This document shows positions 1 through 8,609 of a stretch of DNA of 64,000 nucleotides, piece after piece. Under the pieces are notes generated by a model, which saw only the letters and a program-made list of their open reading frames with translations, made no database searches and was not told the DNA's origin. The position numbers were made by a program, and so were the translations under genes. Each line of letters starts with the position of its first letter. Positions within the stretch are counted from its first letter, which is position 1. This stretch comes from Streptomyces sp. NK08204 (GTDB taxonomy: Bacteria; Actinomycetota; Actinomycetes; Streptomycetales; Streptomycetaceae). The stretch lies in assembly GCF_020400585.1 (NCBI RefSeq), contig NZ_JAINVF010000005.1, positions 310,001 to 374,000 of the forward strand. The letters are read 5' to 3'.

Positions 1-28
1 CACCGATGCCGGACCAGAAGTCGTTCAT
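1..28 (-). CDS. N-terminus of a gene running off the window edge
   Basis: A minus-strand ATG at 28 follows a G-rich ribosome-binding-like stretch (GTGGGGGGATC) and opens a frame reading MNDFWSGIG before the window ends. It would be transcribed in the same direction as the aminopeptidase gene, downstream of that gene's terminator. Only nine residues are visible, so no function can be given and the call rests on the start signal alone. Confidence 0.35.
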
Positions 29-77
29 GATCCCCCCACCATCATGATTCCCCACTGTCATGAACGCCCGCATGTGA

Positions 78-109
78 AATGGCCGGGTACCCACCGGTAC
101 CCGGCCATT
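78..109 (-). terminator. Terminator of the aminopeptidase gene
   Basis: Perfect 14-bp inverted repeat, arms AATGGCCGGGTACC (78-91) and its complement (96-109), 4-nt loop, 11 bases beyond the aminopeptidase stop codon. Confidence 0.7.
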
Positions 110-119
110 CCGTCCGGCG

Positions 120-1604
120 TCAGCCCTTCAGGGACGCCATCCATTCCTCGACCTCGTCCGAACGCCGGGGCAGCCCGGCACTCAGGTTCCGGTTGCCGTC
201 CGCGGTGACGAGGATGTCGTCCTCGATACGGACGCCGATGCCGCGGTACTCCTCGGGGACCGTCAGGTCGTCGGCCTGGAAGTACAGGCCCGGCTCGACG
301 GTGAGGACCATGCCGGGCTCCAGCGTGCCGTCCACGTACGTCTCGGTCCGGGCGGCGGCGCAGTCGTGGACGTCCATGCCGAGCATGTGGCCGGTGCCGT
401 GCAGGGTCCAGCGGCGCTGCAGGCCGAGTTCCAGGACGCGCTCCACCGGGCCCTCGACCAGGCCCCACTCGACGATCTTCTCGGCGAGCACCCGCTGGGC
501 GGCGTCGTGGAAGTCGCGGAACTTGGCGCCCGGCTTCACCGCCGCGATGCCGGCCTCCTGGGCCTCGTAGACGGCGTCGTAGATCTTCTTCTGGATCTCG
601 CTGAACGTGCCGTTGACGGGCAGCGTGCGCGTGACGTCGGCGGTGTAGAGGGTGTGCGTCTCCACGCCCGCGTCCAGCAGGAGCAGGTCGCCGGAGCGGA
701 CCGGGCCGTCGTTGCGCACCCAGTGCAGCGTGCAGGCGTGCGGGCCGGCCGCGCAGATGGAGCCGTAGCCGACGTCGTTGCCCTCCACGCGCGCGCGGAG
801 GAAGAACGTGCCCTCGATGTAGCGCTCGGAGGTCGCCTCGGCCTTGTCGAGGACCCTGACGACGTCCTCGAAGCCGCGGACCGTCGAGTCGACGGCCTTC
901 TGCAGCTCGCCGATCTCGAACTCGTCCTTGACCAGCCGGGCCTCGGAGAGGAAGACGCGCAGTTCCTCGTCGCGCTCGGCGGTGACCTTGTCGGTCAGCG
1001 CGGCCTCGATGCCGGCGTCGTAGCCACGCACCACGCGCACCGGGCCGGTGGCCTCCTTCAGCTTCTCCGCCAGCTCGCGGACGTCGGCGGCCGGGATGCC
1101 GTAGAGCGCCTCGGACTCGGTGAGCGAGTGGCGGCGGCCGACCCACAGCTCGCCCTGGCCGGAGAGCCAGAACTCGCCGTTCTCGCGGTCGGAGCGGGGC
1201 AGCAGGTAGATCGTCGCCTCATGGCCGCCGGTGGTGGGCTCCAGCACCAGGACGCCGTCCTCGGTCTGGTTGCCGGTGAGGTAGGCGTACTCGACGGACG
1301 AGCGGAAGGGGTACTCGGTGTCGTTCGAGCGGGTCTTCAGGTTGCCCGCGGGCACGACCAGGCGCTCGCCCGGGAAGCGGGCGGAGAGCGCGGCGCGGCG
1401 GCGCGCGGTCTCGGCGGCCTGCTCGATCGGCTTCAGGTCACGCAGCTCGGTGTCGGCCCAGCCCGACTTCATGTTCTCGGCCAGCTCGTCGGAGACGCCC
1501 GGGTACAGGCCGTTCTTCCGCTGCTTGATGGGCTCCTCGGACTCGGTCTCCGGGCCCTCCGCGGTAGCGGAGTCGGGGACAGCCGGGTTGAGCTCGTCGG
1601 ACAC
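120..1604 (-). CDS. pepP: Xaa-Pro aminopeptidase (M24B)
   Basis: Metallo-aminopeptidase P, which removes the N-terminal residue when proline is second; cytoplasmic, acting in peptide turnover. The 494-residue product has an N-terminal AMP_N-type domain and a C-terminal pita-bread domain. All five dinuclear-metal ligands are visible in order: D311 (LLLLDAG), D323 (YTADVTRT), H406 (GTGHMLG), E437 (TVEPGLY) and E461 (RIEDD). The chosen start is a GTG with an AGGAGG ribosome site seven bases upstream; the frame is open for 27 codons further, but that part is unlike the family. It stands alone with its own terminator. Family assignment is firm; the substrate is inferred from the family. Confidence 0.93.
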   Translation of the reverse strand: MSDELNPAVPDSATAEGPETESEEPIKQRKNGLYPGVSDELAENMKSGWADTELRDLKPIEQAAETARRRAALSARFPGERLVVPAGNLKTRSNDTEYPFRSSVEYAYLTGNQTEDGVLVLEPTTGGHEATIYLLPRSDRENGEFWLSGQGELWVGRRHSLTESEALYGIPAADVRELAEKLKEATGPVRVVRGYDAGIEAALTDKVTAERDEELRVFLSEARLVKDEFEIGELQKAVDSTVRGFEDVVRVLDKAEATSERYIEGTFFLRARVEGNDVGYGSICAAGPHACTLHWVRNDGPVRSGDLLLLDAGVETHTLYTADVTRTLPVNGTFSEIQKKIYDAVYEAQEAGIAAVKPGAKFRDFHDAAQRVLAEKIVEWGLVEGPVERVLELGLQRRWTLHGTGHMLGMDVHDCAAARTETYVDGTLEPGMVLTVEPGLYFQADDLTVPEEYRGIGVRIEDDILVTADGNRNLSAGLPRRSDEVEEWMASLKG

Positions 1605-1869
1605 GTGATCCTCCTCGATACGCCATGTGATCTCCCCCGGGGCCCGCGACGCCCGTGCTTGTGGCCGAGCGGGGACCTCCATCATCGTACGGTCGTACTG
1701 GAGTGGGAGCGGGGGCGGATGACCTGTTATGCCCGGTCATTACAGCCTGGGCGGGGTACGCCCGCGCGCATCGGTCGCGTGGCCCGTCGCGCACCTGTCA
1801 CGCCGGCCCGCCGCGCCCTCTTGTCGCATCTCTCGCGTGCGCCTGGCAGCCGGGCGGCGGCTGTCGCCG

Positions 1870-3273
1870 TCAGTCGAAGCGGACCGCCAGCAGGACCACG
1901 TCCTCCTCGCTGTCGGTGGTGTCCAGCCCGTCCGGCAGGAGGGTGCGCAGGACGTGGTCGGCGAGGGCTCCGGGGTCGCGGCGCACCGTGCGGGGCGTGT
2001 TCGCGGCTGCCGCGTGCAGCCGGGCGAAGGCCCGGTCCATGGAGTCACCGGTGCGGTGCAGCAGCCCGTCGGTGTAGAGCAGGACCGTCTCTCCCGCCTC
2101 GGCCTGGATCTCCACGTTGGGCGCCTCCCAGCAGGCGAGCATGCCGAGCGGTGCGGAGACGGACGTCTCGGCGAACTCGGTGCGCCGCTCGCCGATGAGC
2201 AGCGGCGGGCTGTGCCCTGCGCCGGCCAGCGTGACCTTGCGCAACGCCGGTTCGCAGTAGGCGAAGAGGGCGGTCGCCGAGCGGGCCGGCTCGGTCAGCC
2301 GGAGCAGCAGCTCCAGGTCGGACAGGACGGCGACCGGGTCTTCCCCCTCCATCACCGCGTAGGCCCTCAGAGAGGCGCGCAGCCGGCCCATGGCGGCGAC
2401 CGCGCTCGGCCCGGAGCCGGTGACGGAGCCCACGGACAGGCCCAGGGCGGCATCCGGCAGCGGCAGTGCGTCGTACCAGTCGCCGCCGCCGCGCGGACCG
2501 GTGCGGTGCCGGGCGGCGAGCTGGACGCCGGCCACGCGCGGGAGCCGGGAGGGCAGCAGTTCCTCGGTGATGGTCGCCATGCACGCGCGCATGCGCTCCA
2601 CTTCCACGAGCCGGGCGAGGTGCTCGGCGGCGTGGCGGATGTAGAGGCCGGCGAGGTGGCGTCGCCGTTCGTGGGGCTCGGCGGGTTCGTCGTAGAGCCA
2701 GACGGCGGCGCCCAGGGGGCCGGTGGAGCCGGCGGACAGGGGGAGGGCGTAGCTGGCGGCGTAACCGAGGCGGGTGGCCACCTCGCGGTGACGGGGGTCG
2801 AGGCCGTCCTCGGCGAGCAGGTCGGGGTGGAGGATCTCGGCGGACGCGACGGTGTCGTACGGCAGGCAGCCGTGCGGGACGGTCTCCAGGTGGCCGAGGT
2901 CGGCGCGGCCCAGGCCGAGGCCGAGGGTGGTGCGGGGGCCCTGCCCGTCGGCGGGTTCCAGGACGGCGAGACCGCGGCGGGCGCCGACGAGGGCGGCTCC
3001 GGCGCGCAGCAGCTCCTGGAGGGCGGGTTCCAGTGCGTCCGTGCGGGACAGGCGCTCGCTGAGTTCCTGGAGGGTCGTCAGGTCGGAGACCCAGCCGGCC
3101 AGCCGGTCCTGGAGGAGGGCGCCGGGGGCGGGGGCGTTCGGGGCCGGAACGGTGGAGGAGTGTGCGGTGGGGCAGGCGCCGGGGGCGGGGGGAGCGGCGG
3201 GCGCGACAGTGTGTGTGGGCGTGGGGACTGTGGGATCGATTCCAGCCACTTTCGGAGGGTGCGGGGCGTTCAT
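1870..3273 (-). CDS. GAF-SpoIIE PP2C-type phosphatase, one metal site altered
   Basis: A 467-residue member of the actinomycete PP2C/SpoIIE family, which normally dephosphorylates anti-anti-sigma factors. A Pro/Ala-rich head (to about 55) is followed by a GAF-like domain (about 65-230) and a SpoIIE domain (about 240-465). The GGGDWYDAL motif (261-269) and the late LLYTDGL and EEDVVLL motifs are kept. The usual GDVxGxG motif reads GSVTGSG, so one metal-binding aspartate is serine; activity may be reduced or lost. The start ATG at 3273 has only a weak ribosome site. Directly upstream, in the same frame, lies a conserved-looking segment ended by TGA (see 3286-3390), so this protein may be an N-terminally shortened form. 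Confidence 0.85.
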   Translation of the reverse strand: MNAPHPPKVAGIDPTVPTPTHTVAPAAPPAPGACPTAHSSTVPAPNAPAPGALLQDRLAGWVSDLTTLQELSERLSRTDALEPALQELLRAGAALVGARRGLAVLEPADGQGPRTTLGLGLGRADLGHLETVPHGCLPYDTVASAEILHPDLLAEDGLDPRHREVATRLGYAASYALPLSAGSTGPLGAAVWLYDEPAEPHERRRHLAGLYIRHAAEHLARLVEVERMRACMATITEELLPSRLPRVAGVQLAARHRTGPRGGGDWYDALPLPDAALGLSVGSVTGSGPSAVAAMGRLRASLRAYAVMEGEDPVAVLSDLELLLRLTEPARSATALFAYCEPALRKVTLAGAGHSPPLLIGERRTEFAETSVSAPLGMLACWEAPNVEIQAEAGETVLLYTDGLLHRTGDSMDRAFARLHAAAANTPRTVRRDPGALADHVLRTLLPDGLDTTDSEEDVVLLAVRFD

Positions 3274-3285
3274 GGCGTCCGGCTT

Positions 3286-3390
3286 TCAGACCGGTGCGTA
3301 TTGCTCAGAAGCATCGCAAACCCCCATGTCATTCTGCGCCGCTAGCAGTGCCTCCACATGTACACGCACTCGTGAGGGGATGTCCAGCAT
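3286..3390 (-). CDS. Small ORF: likely severed N-terminus of the PP2C protein
   Basis: A 34-codon frame beginning MLDIPSRVRVHVEALLAA and ending QYAPV-TGA. It is exactly in frame with the phosphatase, separated by the TGA at 3286-3288 and the codons for KPDA before the downstream ATG. From memory, related Streptomyces phosphatases begin with such a segment joined to the rest by QYAPVGKPDA, so TGA would replace a GGA glycine codon. An AGGA precedes the ATG closely. It could be translated as a leader with reinitiation at 3273, be read through, or be dead sequence. Not verified by alignment. Confidence 0.45.
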   Translation of the reverse strand: MLDIPSRVRVHVEALLAAQNDMGVCDASEQYAPV

Positions 3391-3894
3391 TGTCCTGCGA
3401 GGATTCCTGGTGTCCGAAGGTCTCCCGCAGGTCTGTTCGGCGTTTCTTCCGAACCCCTTGCCTTACTGCCAAGTTGGCCTAAAACTTACTTAGGTATCGG
3501 TCCATTGCGATCGACTGGGCTTGCTCGACGGAGCGTCACAGCGGTCGTGATGGGTACGTACTCGGAGAAGGCCAGGGGTGGTTGGGGGCCACCCGGAACC
3601 TGGCGGCGGACCCGGGCGTCATAGCCACCGACGGCCGAGCCCCATCCTCCCGTGGCGGAGGCGGAGAGAAATACGCGCGACGGCAGAACGCCAGACTTCG
3701 CCACCCCACGCCGCAACCGTGCTTCTGATGGACGCACGATGGACGCGGACGCGGCCCATGCTCCACCCCTTGGGGTTCCCCTGTCGTGAGCGGGGGCGTG
3801 ATGCGCCAACAGGTACGCACAGTGAAGTGATCGACACATGATGTGATGTGGTCCACGGTGTTGCCAGCGGTGCAACGGAAAGGAACGAGCGCTG
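3391..3894. other. Intergenic region, no convincing gene
   Basis: About 500 bases between divergent genes. It must hold the promoter of the phosphatase (AT-richer tract near 3465-3500) and that of the primase-like gene (AT-richer tract near 3830-3850). Short frames exist, for example one opening MGTYSEKARGGWG at 3550, but none has a ribosome site or recognisable product. Confidence 0.5.
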
Positions 3895-4560
3895 ATGCGC
3901 GAGATCCTCGGAAGGCGACGCAGGCTCCTGTCCAGGCGGAAAGACGGGAGGCCCGAGCTGATCAGCGCGGCCCTGACCTTCGCGACCCAATGGCAGTGGC
4001 CGGTACTTCCGGGCGTGGCCCCGGACCCACGCGGACGGGCCCGCTGCGGCTGCCCGGACCAGGAGTGCTCGGTGCCCGGTGCGCACCCGTTCGACCCGGG
4101 TCTGCTCGCCGCCACCACCGACGAGCGCATGGTGCGCTGGTGGTGGACCAACCGGCCGGGCGCGCCGGTCATCCTGGCCACGGGAGGCAAGGCGCCCTGT
4201 GCGGTCAGCCTGCCGGCACCCGCCGCGGCCCGCGCCCTCGACCTGCTCGACCGGCGGGGCATGCGCCTCGGCCCGGTGATCGCATCGCCGAGCCGCTGGG
4301 CGCTGCTCGTCCGGCCGTATTCCCTGGAGCAGTTGGGTGAACTGCTGTACGCCAAGGACACCGTGCCCGGCTCCCTGCGCTTCCACGGCGAGGGCGGTTA
4401 TCTCGCTCTGCCCCCCTCCGAGACCGGCCAGGGCGCAGTCCGCTGGGAGCGCGCCCCGCTGCCCGGCTCGGCCTCGCCCTGGATGCCGGACGTGGAGGCG
4501 GTCGTGGACGCCGTGGTCGACGCCCTCACTCGTACGGGTGTGAGCGCGCCCGAGTTGTAG
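3895..4560 (+). CDS. Primase-polymerase-like domain protein lacking catalytic motifs
   Basis: A 221-residue protein resembling the N-terminal bifunctional primase-polymerase (prim-pol) domain: the opening ISAALTFATQWQWPVLPGV, the CGCPDQECSVPGAHPF cysteine/histidine stretch and the WWWTNRPGAP segment are typical. The catalytic parts are missing. Where active relatives have hhhDhD this protein reads CAVSLP, and where they have SGGxHLW it reads SPSRWALLV. There is no helicase domain. It therefore cannot be expected to synthesise primers; a regulatory or structural role is possible. The ATG follows an AAAGGAACG ribosome site. Compare the protein at 12994-13863, which keeps both motifs. Confidence 0.7.
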   Translation: MREILGRRRRLLSRRKDGRPELISAALTFATQWQWPVLPGVAPDPRGRARCGCPDQECSVPGAHPFDPGLLAATTDERMVRWWWTNRPGAPVILATGGKAPCAVSLPAPAAARALDLLDRRGMRLGPVIASPSRWALLVRPYSLEQLGELLYAKDTVPGSLRFHGEGGYLALPPSETGQGAVRWERAPLPGSASPWMPDVEAVVDAVVDALTRTGVSAPEL

Positions 4561-4615
4561 GCGTGCCGGGCGCGTGCGGGGCCGACGGGCCGCCCGGGCT
4601 CGTTATCTTCCGCCC

Positions 4616-5326
4616 ATGCTGCGAAACGCCGGTGGTGGACACGGCACTCGACGGGCACCGCACGGTGGGTCCGATGCTCGCGGAGCCGGCGGGGAGGACG
4701 CCCGCGGACGCGGCGGGACCGGTGCTCGCCGACGCGGTGGGCCCGCCCCCCGGAGGCTGCGTCTGCTGGCCCTCGTGGGTGCCGTCGCGGCGGCTGTCGC
4801 CCTGCCGTTGGCCGTGGCGTCCGCCGGACAGGTGGGCGACGCGGGGCCGACGGCCGTAGGCCCGTTGCCGCGCGGCACCGATGCCGAGGCCCGCCCCGCC
4901 GCCGCCTCCGGCCGGCCCCCGCTGCTGCTCGGCGTGGGCCTGGCCACCTCCGTCCGCTGTGGTCCCGAACTCACCTCTCCGGGCGGGATGCAGGCGCAGA
5001 CCTGCGTCATGACACACGGCGAGGAGACCTGGGCGCGCACCTACTACCGCAACGCCACCGGCGGTCCGGTGGACTCCGTGCTGAGCCTGATGGGCCCGGC
5101 CGGCCGTACCGTCCAGACACAGTGCGCCACGGGCGCCGACGACGAGCCCGCCACGTGCGAGACCCCCCGGGAGCACAGCCGGGGCGTGCTGGACGCCTAC
5201 ACGGCGGTCGCCGAGTTCGCCGCGCCCGCGGTGGACGGCCCGCTGCTGCTGCGCTCGGGCAGCAACGCGAGGAACTCCGAGGAATCTGACGGAAGTTCGC
5301 AGAAGAGCTCGCAGGACCGTTCGTAG
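4616..5326 (+). CDS. Membrane-anchored or secreted hypothetical protein
   Basis: A 236-residue protein not assigned to a known family. The start MLRNAGGG was chosen because the upstream in-frame extension covers unlikely intergenic sequence. A Gly/Arg-rich cytoplasmic head (1-48) precedes one hydrophobic segment (about 49-68), then an extracytoplasmic domain with four cysteines (in VRCGPEL, QTCVMTH, TQCATG and ATCETP) that could form two disulfides. The tail is Ser/Asn-rich. It ends convergently with the SEC-C gene. Function unknown. Confidence 0.65.
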   Translation: MLRNAGGGHGTRRAPHGGSDARGAGGEDARGRGGTGARRRGGPAPRRLRLLALVGAVAAAVALPLAVASAGQVGDAGPTAVGPLPRGTDAEARPAAASGRPPLLLGVGLATSVRCGPELTSPGGMQAQTCVMTHGEETWARTYYRNATGGPVDSVLSLMGPAGRTVQTQCATGADDEPATCETPREHSRGVLDAYTAVAEFAAPAVDGPLLLRSGSNARNSEESDGSSQKSSQDRS

Positions 5327-5430
5327 GAGAGCCTGCGGGGGGGCGAGGCGGGAGTCCGGAGGGGGCCCCGGACAGGAGGATGCGCCAGGGGAGTTGACGC
5401 CTCGGGGCGCGCTGTACACCGCGCGCGGAC

Positions 5431-5560
5431 ATGGAAAGACCCGGTTGCTGGCGACGGGGGATGCACCAGCAACCGGGCTACTGGAACGGTAACAAGAGAT
5501 CGGCGGTTCGCAAATTCGATCTCGGCTATTCGGGCACGGATTGCCCCCTTGAGAGGGGGA
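5431..5560 (+). other. Structured, AT-richer element between convergent genes
   Basis: The strongest feature is a perfect 12-bp inverted repeat CCCGGTTGCTGG (5440-5451) and CCAGCAACCGGG (5466-5477) with a 14-nt loop. About 65 bases on, CCCCCT (5544-5549) and AGGGGG (5554-5559) form a second hairpin. Between them the composition is markedly less GC-rich. It could be a bidirectional terminator or a small RNA. A 72-codon frame crosses it but has no convincing coding features. Confidence 0.45.
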
Positions 5561-5641
5561 GTTGTGACATGAGTCACTTTCCCTGGCGGGGCTGCCTCAC
5601 GGCTGGCCGACCGGCCGGCCGTGACGCGCGTGCGCCGGGTG

Positions 5642-6604
5642 TCAGCTGAGCGTGACCTGCCGGTTGGTCAGTCCGCCGCGCGCGCGGCGCTCGTCGGGCG
5701 TGAGTGGCTCGCGCACCGCGAGGGCGGCGGACAGACGCTCGGCGAACTCGGCGGCCGGCTTCTCGATGTCCTCGGCGGTGACTTCGCTCGGCAGGTCCCA
5801 GACCGGCACGGTGAGGCCGTGAGCACGGAAGGAGCCGACGAGCCGGGTGCCCTCGCCGAGGCTGGAGCGGCCCGCGGCGTGCAGTCGCGCGAGAGCGTCC
5901 AGAAGCTGCTCCTCCGGATGCGGCATGACCCAGCGCAGGTGGTTCTTCTCCGGGGTCCGGCACCAGTAGGCCGCGTCCACGCCGGTCAGTTTCACGGTCG
6001 GGATGGCGGCGGCGTTGGCCCGCTCCAGGGAGGCGGTCACCTCCGGGGTGGCGTTCTCCGCGTCCGGAACCCAGAACTCGAAGCCGCTGTGCACGACGGG
6101 CTCGAACGCACCCTCAAGGTCGAGGACATCCTGCAGCCTCGGAGCGTCGGCGGGGGCGCGACGGCCTTGCACCGGGGTGCCGGGCTCGGCCTCCAGGGCG
6201 CGCTGGAGGGTGTCGGCGAGGTCGCGGCTGATGTCGCCGGACGCCGTGTCGTTCTGGAGGCCCAGCATGATCGAGCCGTCGTCCCGGCGCAGCGCCGGCC
6301 AGGCCATCGGCAGCACGGTGGCGAGCGTGACCGAGGGGACGCCCTCGGGCAGGCCGTTCTTGAGGGTCAGCTCGACCGTGGCGGCCGGGACCAGCTCCCG
6401 CAGCGCCACCCAGTCGCACTCGCCCGGCAGCCCCTCGAACGGGCGGTGCACCAGCTCGGTCGCCGCGTGCGCGGCAGCCCGGCCGTGGCACGCCTTGTAG
6501 CGCCGGCCGCTGCCGCAGGGGCAGGGTTCACGGGCGCCGACAACCGGGATCTCTCCGTCCGTGATCTGCGGCTTGGCCTTCGTCTGGGGGCGCTTCTTGG
6601 CCAT
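5642..6604 (-). CDS. DUF5926 protein with N-terminal SEC-C zinc motif
   Basis: A 320-residue actinobacterial protein. Residues about 1-15 are basic ([11 protein letters not shown]) and the SEC-C motif [15 protein letters not shown] lies near 27-41, giving a C-x-C-x8-C-H zinc site like that at the C-terminus of SecA. The remainder matches the DUF5926 family in character and has no recognised catalytic motif. The start was set at MAKKRPQ; the upstream 27 codons read as noncoding. It converges with the hypothetical membrane protein gene. Family membership is likely; function is not known, though SEC-C proteins often bind ribosomes or SecB-like partners. Confidence 0.85.
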   Translation of the reverse strand: MAKKRPQTKAKPQITDGEIPVVGAREPCPCGSGRRYKACHGRAAAHAATELVHRPFEGLPGECDWVALRELVPAATVELTLKNGLPEGVPSVTLATVLPMAWPALRRDDGSIMLGLQNDTASGDISRDLADTLQRALEAEPGTPVQGRRAPADAPRLQDVLDLEGAFEPVVHSGFEFWVPDAENATPEVTASLERANAAAIPTVKLTGVDAAYWCRTPEKNHLRWVMPHPEEQLLDALARLHAAGRSSLGEGTRLVGSFRAHGLTVPVWDLPSEVTAEDIEKPAAEFAERLSAALAVREPLTPDERRARGGLTNRQVTLS

Positions 6605-6759
6605 GGTTGGTCTCCCGGTTACGGATCGTCCTGTACGGCGGGAGCCTAGCCGTTCGAGCCATGGCCGACGGGAACCTGTGGACAACGGACATGTGGGTCC
6701 CGTAGGCGATCGAGGGGCCCGGCGGGTTTTCCGGCGCTGCCCGAAGGCTTCCGGCGGCG

Positions 6760-7398
6760 TCAGTCCAGGTCCTCGAACGCGTCCGCGAAGTCCAGTTCCG
6801 CCAGGCCCGCCACGGCGGAGGCCGTGACGCGCGTAGCGAAGTCACCGGAGCGGCACCCCGCGTCCGGATCATGAACGTCCGCGTGGACCACGACCCAGAC
6901 CGTCACCTCACCCTGGGTGTCGTCGCGGACCCCCCAGTCGTCGGCGAGGGCGGTGATGATGTTCAGCCCCCGGCCGCCGTGTGCGGTCACCGACGGGGTG
7001 GCCGGAGCCGGGCGGGTCGGGCCACCGCCGTCCGTCACCTCGACGATGAGCCGCCCCCGCGGATCGACCCGCCACGCCGCGCGGACGTCGCCCTCCCCGG
7101 CCGTCCGGTCCCCCAGTGGCCGACCGTGTTTGCAGGCATTGCTCAACAGTTCGGAAAGAATCAGTACGGCGTCGTCGATGACCGATTCCGGCACACCACC
7201 GCTGCGCAGTTGCGCACGCATCCGGTGTCTCGCCTTCCCCACGCCCGCTGGGCCATGGGGTACGGCCATGCTCGACGACGTGGGCACCTCCTGTGCCACC
7301 ACCAACGCCACCCCCGAGACCTCCTTTGCCCCACGCCACGGTGTGGATGCCCCATTGGCCTGTACCGGAAACCGGCCAATTCTCTTCCGGTGACGCAT
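6760..7398 (-). CDS. RsbW-type ATP-binding regulatory protein
   Basis: A 212-residue GHKL-fold protein of the anti-sigma/serine kinase type, common in many copies in Streptomyces. The N-box [13 protein letters not shown], the G1 box VTDGGG and the G2 box HGGRGLNII are all present, so ATP binding is expected. Such proteins sequester sigma factors or phosphorylate anti-anti-sigma factors, but no sigma or antagonist gene is adjacent, so the partner is unknown. The start is the ATG of [10 protein letters not shown]; a TTG two codons earlier is possible. The C-terminus is acidic ([10 protein letters not shown]). Confidence 0.85.
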   Translation of the reverse strand: MRHRKRIGRFPVQANGASTPWRGAKEVSGVALVVAQEVPTSSSMAVPHGPAGVGKARHRMRAQLRSGGVPESVIDDAVLILSELLSNACKHGRPLGDRTAGEGDVRAAWRVDPRGRLIVEVTDGGGPTRPAPATPSVTAHGGRGLNIITALADDWGVRDDTQGEVTVWVVVHADVHDPDAGCRSGDFATRVTASAVAGLAELDFADAFEDLD

Positions 7399-7556
7399 TC
7401 GCAACGATTGCTCACAGAGCGAACGCGCCGGTGCACTCCCGGTGACGGGAGGCTTGTCCTGTGGCTTGATTTCGTTGGTGTGGCCGAGAACGGAGGATCC
7501 AGGAGCCGCAGGCCCGGGTCAAGGGGTGCGGGCCTGTCATTACCTGACTCTTGGGG

Positions 7557-8381
7557 TCAGCGGCCGAGTTGGTGCAGCACCGCGCGGGGGCGGTTGGTGA
7601 TGATGGCGTCGATGCCGAGTTCGACGCAGAGATCGACGTCCTCGGGCTCGTTCACGGTCCACACGTGGACAAGGTGACCGGCTCGTTTCAGCCGCTCGAT
7701 GTAGGCGGGGTTGTTGCGCACGATGCGGATGGAGGGGCCTGCGATCCGCACGCCCGCGGGCAGGCGCCCGTCGCGCAGTCGTGGTGAGAGGAACTGCACC
7801 AGGTAGACCGTCGGCAGGGTCGGCGCGGCGGCCCGGATGCGGTGCAGGGAGCGGGCGGAGAAGCTCATGATCCGCACCGGCGACTCGGCGGCGCCGGCCG
7901 GTGCGTCCAGGCCGAACCGCTTCAGCAGCGTCAGCAGCCGCTCCTCGACCTGGCCCGCCCAGCGCGTGGGGTGCTTGGTCTCGATGGCCAGCTCCACCCG
8001 TCGGCCGGAGTCCGTGACCAGCTCCAGCAGCCGCTCCAGGGTGAGTACGGAGGTGTCACCGCGGTCCTCGGGCCGCTGTACCCAGTCGGGTTCCTCCCGG
8101 CCGCGCCAGGCCTCCCGGCTCTTCCAGGAGCCGAAGTCCAGGGTGGCGAGATCGGCCAGCTCCAGCGCGGAGACGGCCCCGCGGCCGTTGGAGGTGCGGT
8201 TCACCCGCCGGTCGTGGACACAGACCAGGTGGCCGTCGGCGGTCAGTCGTACATCGCACTCCAGGGCGTCCGCGCCGTCCTCGATCGCCTTCTTGTAGGC
8301 GGCCAGTGTGTGTTCGGGGGCGTCTTCGGAGGCTCCCCGGTGGGCGACGACCTGGATGGAGCGCTGTGGTGCGTGTGTCAC
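7557..8381 (-). CDS. Glycerophosphodiester phosphodiesterase
   Basis: A 274-residue GDPD-family TIM-barrel enzyme that hydrolyses glycerophosphodiesters to glycerol 3-phosphate and an alcohol. The catalytic signature is intact: VAHRG followed by PEHTLAAY, ALECDVRLTADGHLVCVHD, then VELAIETKH. The C-terminal strand VHVWTVNEPEDVD and IITNRP are also typical. There is no signal peptide, so it appears cytoplasmic. The GTG at 8381 is preferred because the protein then starts just before the first barrel strand; the ribosome site is weak. It is divergent from the HtrA gene. Confidence 0.9.
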   Translation of the reverse strand: MTHAPQRSIQVVAHRGASEDAPEHTLAAYKKAIEDGADALECDVRLTADGHLVCVHDRRVNRTSNGRGAVSALELADLATLDFGSWKSREAWRGREEPDWVQRPEDRGDTSVLTLERLLELVTDSGRRVELAIETKHPTRWAGQVEERLLTLLKRFGLDAPAGAAESPVRIMSFSARSLHRIRAAAPTLPTVYLVQFLSPRLRDGRLPAGVRIAGPSIRIVRNNPAYIERLKRAGHLVHVWTVNEPEDVDLCVELGIDAIITNRPRAVLHQLGR

Positions 8382-8563
8382 GGCGTCATGGTGCCACCGC
8401 CGACGGGTACGCGGGGCGGCCTGGGCGCATCCGTGGAGTGAACGGCAGGGAGCACCCTGCTCGTTTACGCACCTTTTGCCTTGACTGTCCCATATAAAGG
8501 GTGGCCCGCGACGCACAGCCACGGCTTATGGTGCTCTGACGGCTCGTGGGAAAAGCTGACTGC

Positions 8564-8593
8564 ATACGACAGCCGTGGATACGACAGCCTTGG
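8564..8593 (+). repeat. Tandem 15-bp repeat in the htrA leader
   Basis: ATACGACAGCCGTGG (8564-8578) is followed at once by ATACGACAGCCTTGG (8579-8593), one mismatch, ending 16 bases before the htrA start codon. The position suits a regulator site or part of the 5' leader. Confidence 0.6.
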
Positions 8594-8609
8594 ATCGAGG
8601 AGAAGAGCT

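Noticed and set aside
3486..4361. Minus-strand frame of 291 codons opposite the primase-like gene
   Set aside because: It has no ribosome site or domain, and the plus-strand gene has clear family features.
5431..5649. 72-codon plus-strand frame over the hairpin element
   Set aside because: It crosses a perfect 12-bp inverted repeat and has no ribosome site apart from a G run inside that hairpin; noncoding structure explains it better.
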